Shown: positions 7,872 through 14,630, numbered from the stretch's first letter. The stretch: DNA of 14,737 nucleotides from Gammaproteobacteria bacterium (GCA_024641445.1 JAHEDA010000036.1:1-14737), one strand, 5' to 3'. Translations and numbers: made by a program. Notes: generated from the sequence alone by a model not told the origin.

Positions 7872-9125
7872 TTACCGGTTAGCGAATAGATCGCTCATTA
7901 CGGCCACATTTTTATCGCAGGCATGGTTCAAGCAGGGAAGTTTGAAGCCAGCTTCCATGGTTTTAAGTACTGAAAAGTGGTTATAACGCTTATTACTTTT
8001 GATACCGTGTACACCGTAATTGGTATCCACAATCACCATCACCTGGTTAGAAATCGGTTTCACGCTGTAATCATTCTCATCCCACATAACGACGATGGCA
8101 TTGTGTCCCTGCTTCCATGCCCGTGAACCTTTGATAGCACCGACCAGCTTTTCCACGGTCTGATCACCTCGAATCATGAGTGCAGGATTGAGACCTGCCT
8201 GACCACCATCCGCGATAGAGTCATAGCCGCAGAGCGGCCCGGCGTTACCACGACCATGCTGATCGTTACACTGGTTGGGTGCGATAAACGAAAACGCCGG
8301 TACCTTACCCGTGCGCAGATCGGCATAAAGACCGTTATCACCATCGAAGCCGACGGAGTTTTTCAGGCTGTTTTGGTTGTCATCGCCTTCCTGGACATTG
8401 CGGAAGTACACAAAGGGATTGTGTTTGGATGCATAGAGGCTCACCACATTGGCCTGGCTCAGGGGTGGGTTCAGCGTTGGCGTAATGCTGGCGAAATCGG
8501 TGTTGTTGGTGAAGACACCGTCGCTGTAATTGACGCGGTCCGCACCCGCTGCGGGCAGATTTTCCTGGTAGCTCTTCCAGTCACGACCGTAGGTCACCAA
8601 TTGATCGGCGATGGTCGAGCCACTAACGTATGCCGCCGGGATCGACTCTACCCCGTCGATATTGATCAGGACGTCACCAGGATTGGATATCTCGTTAACC
8701 GTATCGACGGCAGGTGTTGCTGCATCCATGCCAAAGCCGGCGATTGGACAGACATTTGAAGTTGCCGGTACGTCGGTGTTAGTCACGCCGGATTGCAGGT
8801 TGGGTACACAATTGGCGTTATGCCAATCGGGGCTATGGTCACTCTGAATGCCGAAGTTAGAACCACCGACAACCTCCAGGTAGTTCGTTAGGCTGGGGTG
8901 GCCAATACCGTAAAAGTTGGTGGCAAGATTGGCGGACTGTGCAAGCTTGTTAATGAACGGCGCATTGGGGTTATTCAGGATTTGCTGGTAGCCGTGATTC
9001 TCCATCATGATCAGAAATACGTGATCAAGCTGTGGCACCATGCCGCTTGGGGCTGCGTCCTCCTCGGCATAGGCAGCGCCGACCAATAGCGTAGATAACG
9101 CGAGAGCGATTACAGACTTCTTCAT
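7872..9125 (-). CDS. Secreted AcpA-like phosphoesterase (acid phosphatase/phospholipase C superfamily)
   Basis: This 417-residue exported protein starts with a clear Sec signal peptide, MKKSVIALALSTLLVGAAYA, with cleavage after AYA at residue 20. The rest is a single phosphoesterase domain of PF04185: HVFLIMMENHGY (35-46; Glu42/Asn43 likely metal ligands), GHPSLTNYLEVVGG (75-88; Ser78 or Thr80 the candidate nucleophile), VVMWDENDYS (345-354; Asp349/Glu350 likely metal ligands) and a terminal YNHFSVLKTME block. It lacks the DUF756 modules of its neighbour. Members include acid phosphatases and phospholipases C, so the substrate (phosphomonoester or phospholipid) is open. Several Cys occur (C106, C126, C286, C299, C398, C403), possibly forming disulfides in the periplasm. 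An excellent AGAGGTGA ribosome binding site precedes the ATG. A terminator follows and about 600 bp without genes lie upstream, so it is probably monocistronic. Confidence 0.88.
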   Translation of the reverse strand: MKKSVIALALSTLLVGAAYAEEDAAPSGMVPQLDHVFLIMMENHGYQQILNNPNAPFINKLAQSANLATNFYGIGHPSLTNYLEVVGGSNFGIQSDHSPDWHNANCVPNLQSGVTNTDVPATSNVCPIAGFGMDAATPAVDTVNEISNPGDVLINIDGVESIPAAYVSGSTIADQLVTYGRDWKSYQENLPAAGADRVNYSDGVFTNNTDFASITPTLNPPLSQANVVSLYASKHNPFVYFRNVQEGDDNQNSLKNSVGFDGDNGLYADLRTGKVPAFSFIAPNQCNDQHGRGNAGPLCGYDSIADGGQAGLNPALMIRGDQTVEKLVGAIKGSRAWKQGHNAIVVMWDENDYSVKPISNQVMVIVDTNYGVHGIKSNKRYNHFSVLKTMEAGFKLPCLNHACDKNVAVMSDLFANR

Positions 9126-9729
9126 TTTTCACCTCTGTGATGTAGTTTGATTTGAACAATCGAAAGTGCGATATGACCTGGAGACAGCAAGACACGTGGT
9201 CACACCAGCGCACATCAAGCAGTCTGTGATTGCCTGCTTTGCCCGTGCACTTGATGCGGATACTGAGCTCGATTCATGACTGAAAAATGACGGATTTGTG
9301 ATCGCTATAGAGGCAATATTTGAGCGCGACAGCGGGTTCAGAATTTAGTTCCGCATTCTCCAGGTAATGCGCAGAATAGAATTGTTCAGTAAATAAGCAG
9401 TGCGATAAATTCTTTGGTTACATTTTTTGCGGCTGAGGATTGAACGCTGGGTGAAGAACTTGTGACTATGAACGGGTGTGCTTGAGTTGCTAGTGACTCG
9501 ATAACAAAGCTGGGCAAGGGGGCCGTGATGCATTTCGATTGTGATCAAAGTAATTGATACAATGTCACCTAAACAAATTTCTTGCGAAACGCCGCTTTGA
9601 TTGTACCAACGATTCTTCGTGCATACCCTTTTGTACTCGATTTGGTTTAGCCTTTACCCTGTGAGGGGAGACCTTGTTTGTCATACCGAGGCGCCGTGTG
9701 AAAACAGAGTGTCGCTGTTGCGGCCTTGG
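9126..9729. other. 604-bp gene-free stretch upstream of the AcpA-like gene
   Basis: No convincing gene on either strand; the longest frame (67 codons on minus at 9345-9548) has no recognisable composition or ribosome binding site. The part next to the phosphatase gene carries nested inverted repeats: CATCAAG (9213-9219) with CTTGATG (9250-9256), and inside them AAGCAG (9217-9222) with CTGCTT (9234-9239). These are mutually exclusive hairpins or an operator-like element in the phosphatase leader. The rest looks like unremarkable intergenic DNA and could hide a small RNA that I cannot recognise. Confidence 0.5.
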
Positions 9730-10269
9730 TCAAACCGAGGGTAGACCATCGATACTGGATCGATTGTTTTTTTCCTGGTAGGCCTTGATCCCGTCTTCTC
9801 CCTTCTTGGTAGCCCAGTCGAGAAGCACGCTGCGCTGCTGGACAAACTCCATTAAGGGTACGCCGTAACCGCAGGAGGTCTGCACGCGGTGCACTTCAAC
9901 ATGAAAGATTTGACGGACGCCGGGCGGTTCACCGGGGAAGAGCTTGCGTAAGCTGGACCAGTCGCGGGTGTCGGGCAGGATGACCCGGCCGTGTCCGTAT
10001 AGACGCAGGATGCGGGGCTCGCCACTGAAGGCACAGAGCATGATCGTAATACGCCCGTTTTGCAGTAGATGCGCGGCGGTCTCATTGCCGCTGCCGGTGA
10101 AATCGAGGATGGCAATGGTGTTGGGGTTCACAAGACGCAGACTATCCAGTCCGCGTGGTGAGAGATTGATGTGGCCCTCGCTGCCAACGGGTGCTGTGGC
10201 ACTGAAAAACATCGCCTGTGCCGCGATCCACTCGGCCAGTTCGGGTGAGATTTCGGGGTATACTTTCAT
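9730..10269 (-). CDS. Pyridoxamine 5'-phosphate oxidase-like FMN-binding protein
   Basis: A 179-residue cytoplasmic protein with the split-barrel flavin-binding fold (PNPOx-like, PF01243). Visible family features are INLSPRGLDSLRLVNPNTIAI (about 34-54, the strand pair that contacts the FMN phosphate), the TGSGNETAAHLLQNGRITIM block (about 58-77), and EPRILRLYGHGRVI (about 84-97). It is not PdxH itself: the C-terminal substrate signature of true pyridoxamine phosphate oxidase is absent and the family is broad (flavin reductases, F420 or haem-binding relatives). Substrate and pathway are unknown. GGTGGA lies about 9 bases before the ATG. The gene diverges from the fructosamine-kinase gene across 69 bp, so the two may share a control region. 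Confidence 0.85.
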   Translation of the reverse strand: MKVYPEISPELAEWIAAQAMFFSATAPVGSEGHINLSPRGLDSLRLVNPNTIAILDFTGSGNETAAHLLQNGRITIMLCAFSGEPRILRLYGHGRVILPDTRDWSSLRKLFPGEPPGVRQIFHVEVHRVQTSCGYGVPLMEFVQQRSVLLDWATKKGEDGIKAYQEKNNRSSIDGLPSV

Positions 10270-10338
10270 TACTGTCTATCCACCATGTTGATACCACACC
10301 ATCATATCCATTTACATAACCGCTAGCATCCATCACAC

Positions 10339-11223
10339 ATGTCCATCTGGCCCGGGATTGAACAACATATTGCCAAGGCGCGGGGTTTACCGTTTCGGCT
10401 GGCGCAGCAACGGTCTGTCGGCGGCGGGTGTATCAACAATGCCTATGTAATCGAGGGCGGCGGGCAGCAGTTTTTCGTTAAAACCAATAGCGAGGATCAA
10501 CTCGCCATGTTTGAAGCGGAGGCCGAGGGCCTGCGCGAGATATCCGCAGCACAGACGATCCTGGCCCCGCTGCCGGTATGTTTTGGCGTTAGTGGTAATC
10601 AGGCCTATTTGGTACTGGAGTATTTCTCGTTAGGCGATGGTAATTCGGCGGCACATACGCGTCTGGGTGAACAACTGGCTGCAATGCACCGTCACACTCA
10701 TGAGCAGTTTGGTTGGCATCGCGATAACACGATCGGTAGTACCATGCAGATCAATACACGTGAGCGTGACTGGCTGGTTTTTTGGCAGGAGTATCGGCTG
10801 GGTTTTCAGCTCGAGCTGGCGCGGCAAAATGGCGCCAACCCACGACTCTGCGACATGGGTCAGCAACTCATGCAGCGCATGGATGGATTTTTCAGCGACT
10901 ACCTCCCAGTTGCCTCCTTGTTGCATGGTGATCTTTGGTCCGGGAATTATGCCTTTACCGTAGAAGGCGAGCCGATGGTCTTCGACCCGGCGGTCTATTT
11001 CGGCGACCGCGAGACCGACCTGGCTATGACCGAGTTGTTTGGTGGATTTTCACACCACTTCTATAATGCGTACCATGCCAACTGGCCGCTGGATTCAGGC
11101 TATAAGGTGAGGCGCACTTTTTATAACCTTTATCATATTCTCAATCACTTCAATATCTTCGGCGGTGGTTATGCCAGCCAGGCCGAGGCTATGCTGAGTC
11201 GACTGTTGGCAGAGCTGGGCTAA
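10339..11223 (+). CDS. Fructosamine kinase family protein (ketosamine-3-kinase-like)
   Basis: A 294-residue cytoplasmic kinase of the fructosamine-3-kinase/YniA family (PF03881), related to aminoglycoside phosphotransferases. The family phosphorylates the sugar part of glycated amines, making the adduct unstable and so repairing glycated proteins. Visible elements are the nucleotide-binding loop SVGGGCINNAY (26-36), a lysine in FFVKTN (Lys48), the catalytic loop LLHGDLWSGN (194-203; Asp199, Asn203) and the metal-binding VFDPAVYFGDRETDLAM (214-230). Its length is typical. No clear Shine-Dalgarno precedes the ATG (CATCCATCACAC), so the start rests on agreement with the family N-terminus. It is followed after 4 bp by an acyltransferase gene, making a tight two-gene unit. 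Confidence 0.92.
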   Translation: MSIWPGIEQHIAKARGLPFRLAQQRSVGGGCINNAYVIEGGGQQFFVKTNSEDQLAMFEAEAEGLREISAAQTILAPLPVCFGVSGNQAYLVLEYFSLGDGNSAAHTRLGEQLAAMHRHTHEQFGWHRDNTIGSTMQINTRERDWLVFWQEYRLGFQLELARQNGANPRLCDMGQQLMQRMDGFFSDYLPVASLLHGDLWSGNYAFTVEGEPMVFDPAVYFGDRETDLAMTELFGGFSHHFYNAYHANWPLDSGYKVRRTFYNLYHILNHFNIFGGGYASQAEAMLSRLLAELG

Positions 11224-11227
11224 ACCT

Positions 11228-12202
11228 ATGACGCAAAAAAACCGTATAGACCGCTATCCGCAGGAACAGGAGTATCACGTTCGCTTTTCCTTGCGCTGGT
11301 TGCTGCCCCGTTTTTGGTCAGCCTGGTTGGGTGCATTCTGTCTGGCGGCACTAATGTTCCTGCCCTGGCGGCTGCGGGAGTGGCTGGCGCAGCAACTCGG
11401 GCGGCGCCTGCTGTCGCGACACAAAAAGCGCCGTCGCATTGTCGATATTAATCTGGCCTGGTGTTTCCCGGAGAGATCCGCGGTCGAACGCGAGGCGATG
11501 GCGGTAAATTATTTTATTCACGCCGCCAGGAGTCTGCTGGATTTTGGTCTGTTGACCTTTGCTGGCTCACGGCACCTGCGACGGCGTATCGTGCTGCGGG
11601 ATGCCCAACATTATTTTAGCGAGACGGAGCAGGGGCGGCGGGTGATCCTGTTGACCTGTCACACCCTGGCGTTGGAGTTTGGGGCCCTGGCGCTCACGCA
11701 ACGTCACAAGATGGTGGGCCTGATTAAGTCCGCCGAGAATCCCGTCTTCAATTACCTGCTGACACGCGCACGCACGCGCTTTATGGGACGCCTGTTCAAG
11801 CGTGACGCCGGTATTCGTAACATCGTGCGTGCGATCCGCGCCGACTATGCTTTTTACTATCTGCCGGATGAGGACCTGGGTGACAGCAAGCAGACCACCT
11901 TTCTGCCCTTTTTTGGCATTCCCACCGCGACCCTTACCGCGCTGGGACGACTGGCGCGGGCCTGCGAGGCAGTGGTCGTACCTTGTTATAGCTACTTTGA
12001 TACGGTTACCGGGCGCTATATCACGCAATTCTTTCCCGCACTTAACGATTTTCCCGTTGGGGATGAGGTCAGAGATGCCCTGCGTATGAATCAGGAATTA
12101 GAGCGAATGATTCGGGTCTCGCCCGAACAGTACATGTGGTCTTTCAGTATCTTCAAGACCCGCCCGGGAGGTGGGGCGAATCCGTATAAGGAAAAAAAAT
12201 AG
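11228..12202 (+). CDS. LpxL/HtrB-family lipid A late acyltransferase (lysophospholipid acyltransferase family)
   Basis: A 324-residue inner-membrane-associated acyltransferase (PF03279). The family transfers a fatty acyl chain, usually from acyl-ACP, onto the Kdo2-lipid A precursor. One N-terminal hydrophobic segment (about 30-46, WSAWLGAFCLAALMFLP) anchors it. Family markers are DINLAWCFPE (73-82), the catalytic HX4E motif as HTLALE (His145, Glu150), YLPDEDLG (211-218, matching the LpxL Y-PD-D-G block) and the C-terminal QYMWSFSIFKTRP (301-313, matching QY-W---RFKTRP). Whether it is LpxL, LpxM or a paralogue with another acceptor cannot be decided. The ATG lies 4 bp after the kinase stop with no strong Shine-Dalgarno, suggesting translational coupling. 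A Lys-rich tail (PYKEKK) ends the protein. No terminator is evident after it. Confidence 0.92.
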   Translation: MTQKNRIDRYPQEQEYHVRFSLRWLLPRFWSAWLGAFCLAALMFLPWRLREWLAQQLGRRLLSRHKKRRRIVDINLAWCFPERSAVEREAMAVNYFIHAARSLLDFGLLTFAGSRHLRRRIVLRDAQHYFSETEQGRRVILLTCHTLALEFGALALTQRHKMVGLIKSAENPVFNYLLTRARTRFMGRLFKRDAGIRNIVRAIRADYAFYYLPDEDLGDSKQTTFLPFFGIPTATLTALGRLARACEAVVVPCYSYFDTVTGRYITQFFPALNDFPVGDEVRDALRMNQELERMIRVSPEQYMWSFSIFKTRPGGGANPYKEKK

Positions 12203-12493
12203 CCTTGGACAAATCTGGATACACGGTTAATAAGGGCACGATTTGTTAAATAACTATAATTAGCAATAAGCGGAGGGAGTGAGCTATCTCCTGTTCGAGA
12301 GTGGGCAAATACATTCTCTGTCTAAGACACCAGAGTCCCGTTAACATCGCTATGTACTTAATAACTCTCTGATTCAGTGAATACACTGTTCGAACAAGGC
12401 GTAGAAGACATGAAATCACGCTATTGTAGATTCGGACCCATCCCTTCTCCCGGTGGGGAGAGTGAGTTAACGGGACGGCAGTGATTTGAATAA
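12203..12493. other. Gene-free stretch carrying inverted-repeat elements
   Basis: No credible gene. A minus-strand frame at 12246-12512 reads PLTHSPHREKG, the type of spurious peptide often produced when intergenic CTCTCCC/GGGAGAG hairpins are translated. Structure present: the 11-bp inverted repeat pair at 12335-12345 and 12466-12476, a 10-bp palindrome TGTTCGAACA (12387-12396), and a small hairpin TCTCCC-GGTG-GGGAGA just before the right arm. It may be a short non-autonomous repeat or plain spacer. Confidence 0.5.
12335..12476. repeat. Pair of perfect 11-bp inverted repeats, candidate miniature element
   Basis: GTCCCGTTAAC at 12335-12345 is the exact reverse complement of GTTAACGGGAC at 12466-12476, enclosing 120 bp. 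A TCTCCC/GGGAGA hairpin lies just inside the right arm. Flanks (CAGA on the left, GGCA on the right) show no clear target-site duplication. Chance occurrence of an 11-bp match in this span is low but not negligible, so this is a candidate only. Confidence 0.4.
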
Positions 12494-12520
12494 TAAAAAA
12501 AACCGGGCGCAAGGCCCGGC
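12494..12520 (-). terminator. Intrinsic terminator of the 58-residue protein gene
   Basis: On the minus strand GCCGGGC/GCCCGG forms a stem (CCGGGC 12503-12508 with GCCCGG 12514-12519, loop GCAAG) followed by a run of eight T (12502-12495) and then ATTATT. It lies about 40 bp past the stop at 12557 and so fits as the end of that short gene. Confidence 0.85.
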
Positions 12521-12556
12521 AAACTACATCACACTAGGAGGAGAAAAAGTTTGGAC

Positions 12557-12733
12557 TCACATACATTCCTGCTCGGTACAGGCGGCCTCGCTGCCTGCCG
12601 CTGAGACCCGGCTCAATAGCACCAGCATTTCCTTGGCCTCTTGCTTGGTCTGCATGGGGCCGAGTGTCCCGCTGGGGGTCTCCACGTACCAACCCCGATT
12701 ACTCATGTGGATAATTCGTGTCTGCTGGGTCAT
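12557..12733 (-). CDS. Small hypothetical protein, DUF6316-like
   Basis: A 58-residue protein from ATG at 12733. An upstream in-frame ATG at 12763 would add ten residues (MNGGTYRRLA), but AGGAGG with ideal 6-base spacing marks the internal ATG. The central segment RGWYVETPSGTLGPMQTKQEAKEML (aromatic strand, GP turn, then a helix opening QTKQEA) resembles short gammaproteobacterial proteins of the DUF6316 type, with the RGWY--T--G---GP---K-EA pattern. That assignment is from memory of the pattern and is tentative. The C-terminus ends AACTEQECM, with two cysteines four apart (Cys53 and Cys57). No membrane segment or signal peptide is seen, so it is probably cytosolic. A strong ribosome binding site and its own terminator support it as a genuine, well-expressed gene. 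Function unknown. Confidence 0.8.
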   Translation of the reverse strand: MTQQTRIIHMSNRGWYVETPSGTLGPMQTKQEAKEMLVLLSRVSAAGSEAACTEQECM

Positions 12734-12739
12734 GGCGAG

Positions 12740-12745
12740 CCTCCT
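12740..12745 (-). promoter_or_regulatory. Perfect AGGAGG ribosome binding site that fixes the small-protein start
   Basis: AGGAGG on the minus strand, 6 bases before the ATG at 12733. It is the strongest Shine-Dalgarno in the window and is inconsistent with use of the upstream ATG at 12763, since it lies inside that longer frame. Confidence 0.85.
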
Positions 12746-13035
12746 GTAGGTTCCGCCGTTCATGATTACAGTGTCGGCAGCAACGAGGGTGAAATCGAGG
12801 GTAAAAGTGTGGCAATTTGTAACGTTTTAGGATTATCAAGAAAATGAAGATGTTAGAGGCCCTAAAGGGATGCCGTTTAGAAATTGACGGCCTTAATAAT
12901 ACGATCGACGGGAGTATTAATTGATTTCTGGCCCACCTGTAGGCAAATATCAGCAGAAAATTAGATTAAAATACCCACTATTTAATAGTAAAGATACGCA
13001 ATGCGGTAAGTCATAAGTATCTGTATCTTCATGTC
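12746..13035. other. AT-rich gene-free spacer between the small gene and the TtcA-family gene
   Basis: Clearly AT-richer than the surrounding genes. It holds ACTATT-T-AATAGT (12978-12990), a near-palindrome, and TTAATAATAC facing GTATTAA across about 11 bp near 12892-12919. A 26-codon frame at 12844-12924 is noted separately as unsupported. It must contain the promoter of the small minus-strand gene, but no box pair stands out. No T-run terminator for the TtcA-family gene is seen. Confidence 0.5.
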
Positions 13036-13809
13036 TTATTCTGTATCTTTTATAGCATAAAGTGGGCGAGTCGCCTGCATTAATGACTTGAAAAGGCGGC
13101 TATTGTGGGATTCTTCTTCCGCGAGCAGCCTCTTCATGTGCTCACGCTGGGTCGGCATGGCAAAGCAGGCGGGGCAAGAGTCCGGAACCACCGGCAGTTG
13201 TACCTCGCTGGCGAAGTCACGGGTCTGGCGCTCTCGCACGTAGACCATGGGCCTTATCACGCGAACATCCCCCGCCTGGTTGGTATAGCAGGCCTTCATG
13301 GTGCGGAGTTGACCGCCATAAAAGGCCGACATCAGAAAGCTCTCGGCCAGGTCATCCAGGTGCTGGGCGAGTGCCAACACGTTATAGCCCTCGCGCCGAG
13401 CGGTGGTGTACATGATCCCGCGCTTCATACGTGAGCAGAAGGCACAAAAGGAATCCTTTTGCATGTGCTCCTCGGCCTGGGCGGCGATGGGCTGCTGCTC
13501 ATAGAAATAGGGTATGCCCAGGGCGGCGACGTAGGGCTTCAATATCGACGGATCGAAGTCCTCGATCATCGGGTCCACGGTGAGGGCGGCGACCTCGAAC
13601 CGGATCGGTGCAAGGCGCTGCAAGTGCAGCAGGATATGCAGGAGTGAGAGAGAGTCTTTACCCCCCGAGAGACCCAGCAGGATGCGGTCGCCCTCGCGGA
13701 TCATGTCAAAGTCGGCAATGGCCTTGCCCGCCGGGCGCAACAAGGCCTTGGGCGGACGTATCCCGGTGGAGTGTTTTAGGCCTGTTCCTAGTGGTGCAGT
13801 TCGATTCAT
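13036..13809 (-). CDS. TtcA-family tRNA thiolase (PP-loop, iron-sulfur)
   Basis: A 257-residue cytoplasmic PP-loop ATPase related to TtcA, which makes 2-thiocytidine at position 32 of certain tRNAs using ATP and a [4Fe-4S] cluster. Visible parts are ADFDMIREGDRILLGLSGGKDS with the PP-loop SGGKDS at 48-53; the first cysteine pair C122-AF-C125 followed by SRMKRGIMYTTA; and the second pair C212-PA-C215. E. coli TtcA uses C122, C125 and C222, so cluster ligands appear conserved. Differences from E. coli TtcA (311 residues) are the shorter length, AQHLDDLAES where TtcA has a HHRDD-type block, and CPACFAMPTQRE in place of CNLCGSQPNLQR. It may thus be a paralogue with a different target, and I leave the symbol blank. 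The ATG overlaps a DnaA-box sequence, and the gene diverges from the TetR gene. Confidence 0.85.
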   Translation of the reverse strand: MNRTAPLGTGLKHSTGIRPPKALLRPAGKAIADFDMIREGDRILLGLSGGKDSLSLLHILLHLQRLAPIRFEVAALTVDPMIEDFDPSILKPYVAALGIPYFYEQQPIAAQAEEHMQKDSFCAFCSRMKRGIMYTTARREGYNVLALAQHLDDLAESFLMSAFYGGQLRTMKACYTNQAGDVRVIRPMVYVRERQTRDFASEVQLPVVPDSCPACFAMPTQREHMKRLLAEEESHNSRLFKSLMQATRPLYAIKDTE

Positions 13810-13817
13810 GTGGATAA
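13809..13817 (-). promoter_or_regulatory. Isolated DnaA-box sequence at the TtcA-family start codon
   Basis: TTATCCACA on the minus strand at 13817-13809, its last base being the A of the ATG start codon. It is a perfect consensus but alone. It takes the place where a Shine-Dalgarno would be expected, and none is present. Probably incidental. Confidence 0.3.
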
Positions 13818-13951
13818 GTGTACCGTTTTTGCCTGACGCTGCCCAAGCGCGATCTGGGTCACAAAAATTTTAGAAACCGTCTGATTGGCCGATAAATCTC
13901 CCCACTGGCGTGAGAACTAATAGGTACGCAACGGACACGCCGAGGGTGACT

Positions 13952-14518
13952 ATGCGCGACAAAGGACAACTCAACCGGGTACGTATCGTGGAATCGGCCA
14001 TGCGTCTATTTCACGAACGGGGCATCGGTAACACCTCATTCAATGATATTGCCCAGGCCTCGGGGATCCCCAAGGGTAATATCTATTATTACTTCAAGAC
14101 CAAGGAAGACCTGTTGCAGGCGGTGGTCGAGACGCGGGTGCAGATGGCGCAGATGCGTTACGACGAGATCGATACCCAGCTGGATAAACCGCTGCAACGG
14201 CTACATCGATTCATCGAGTTACCCCTGGTGATGCCGAAGGAGCACTATCGCTTCGGCTGCGCCATGGGGAGCCTGGCGCTGGACCTGTCGAAGGAGCCCG
14301 ATACCGGGGTCAATAGTAGCGAGGTTGAACTGTTTGATGTGACGTTAAATTGGCTGGAGCGCCAGTTTGTCAGCCTGGGCAAGCCGACACCGCGTGACCT
14401 GGCCTATCACTTATTTACCTGTGTGCAAGGTTCACTGGTGCTGAATGCGGTGTATCGTGATCAGTCGATGTTGGAAATGGCCATACGCCGGATGCGGGCC
14501 TGGATTGACGCAATCTAG
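13952..14518 (+). CDS. TetR/AcrR-family transcriptional regulator (NemR/AcuR-like C-terminal domain)
   Basis: A 188-residue repressor from ATG at 13952. A GTG at 13910 would give 202 residues but has no ribosome binding site, whereas GAGGG lies 5 bases before the ATG and MRDKGQLNRVRIVESAMRLF is the usual TetR start. The helix-turn-helix spans about 25-50 (TSFNDIAQASGIPKGNIYYYFKTKEDL, residues 27-53 or so). The ligand domain has RFGCAMGSLALDLSKEP (about 100-116), the GC-[IM]-G-LA pattern of the TetR_C_11 group that includes NemR, AcuR and DhaR. Cys103 sits in this conserved spot and could sense electrophiles, as cysteines do in NemR. No clear palindromic operator was found in the divergent 142-bp spacer. 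Likely targets are its own gene, the TtcA-family gene or the downstream gene starting near 14658. Confidence 0.92.
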   Translation: MRDKGQLNRVRIVESAMRLFHERGIGNTSFNDIAQASGIPKGNIYYYFKTKEDLLQAVVETRVQMAQMRYDEIDTQLDKPLQRLHRFIELPLVMPKEHYRFGCAMGSLALDLSKEPDTGVNSSEVELFDVTLNWLERQFVSLGKPTPRDLAYHLFTCVQGSLVLNAVYRDQSMLEMAIRRMRAWIDAI

Positions 14519-14601
14519 CATCCTTGCAGCCTCCGCGAGAAGGCGGGGTGATGGGATGAATAGCCGAGATTTGGGAATACTTATTTGGTGACGTTTACGC
14601 G

Positions 14602-14630
14602 TTGGAATCTGGTCTGTTGCCTGCCACAAT
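14602..14630 (+). promoter_or_regulatory. Candidate promoter for the gene at the right edge
   Basis: TTGGAA (14602-14607, 4 of 6 to TTGACA) and CACAAT (14625-14630, 4 of 6 to TATAAT) with an ideal 17-bp spacer, about 28 bp before the ATG at 14658. The boxes are weak individually, so this is tentative. Confidence 0.25.

Noticed and set aside
9126..9190. Pho-box-like sequence (GGTCATA and CTGTCTC on the minus strand) upstream of the AcpA-like gene
   Set aside because: Half-sites do not line up at the 11-bp period of CTGTCAT repeats; matches are too poor to call PhoB control.
9724..9741. Hairpin CCTTGGT-CAA-ACCGAGG at the end of the PNPOx-like gene
   Set aside because: A G-U pair in a 7-bp stem, overlaps the stop codon and has no T-run; not convincing as a terminator.
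12387..12396. TGTTCGAACA palindrome resembling a tRNA T-loop
   Set aside because: No flanking 5-bp T-stem or acceptor, D or anticodon arms; not a tRNA.
12246..12512. 88-codon minus-strand frame (PLTHSPHREKG...)
   Set aside because: It overlaps the terminator of the small gene, crosses hairpins, has no ribosome binding site and reads like a translated intergenic repeat.
12844..12924. 26-codon plus-strand frame MKMLEALKGCRLEIDGLNNT...
   Set aside because: Protein-like composition but very short, only an AGGA at long spacing, and no homology that I can recognise; not enough to call a gene.
13021..13049. Direct repeat CTGTATCTT (13021-13029 and 13041-13049) around the TtcA-family stop codon
   Set aside because: Only two 9-bp copies, one inside coding sequence; probably chance or minor slippage.
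13910..13951. GTG start extending the TetR regulator by 14 residues
   Set aside because: No ribosome binding site before the GTG, while GAGGG precedes the ATG at 13952, which fits the family start.
14531..14550. CTCCGC/GCGGGG stem after the TetR gene
   Set aside because: Short stem with a wobble pair and no following T-run; not called as a terminator.
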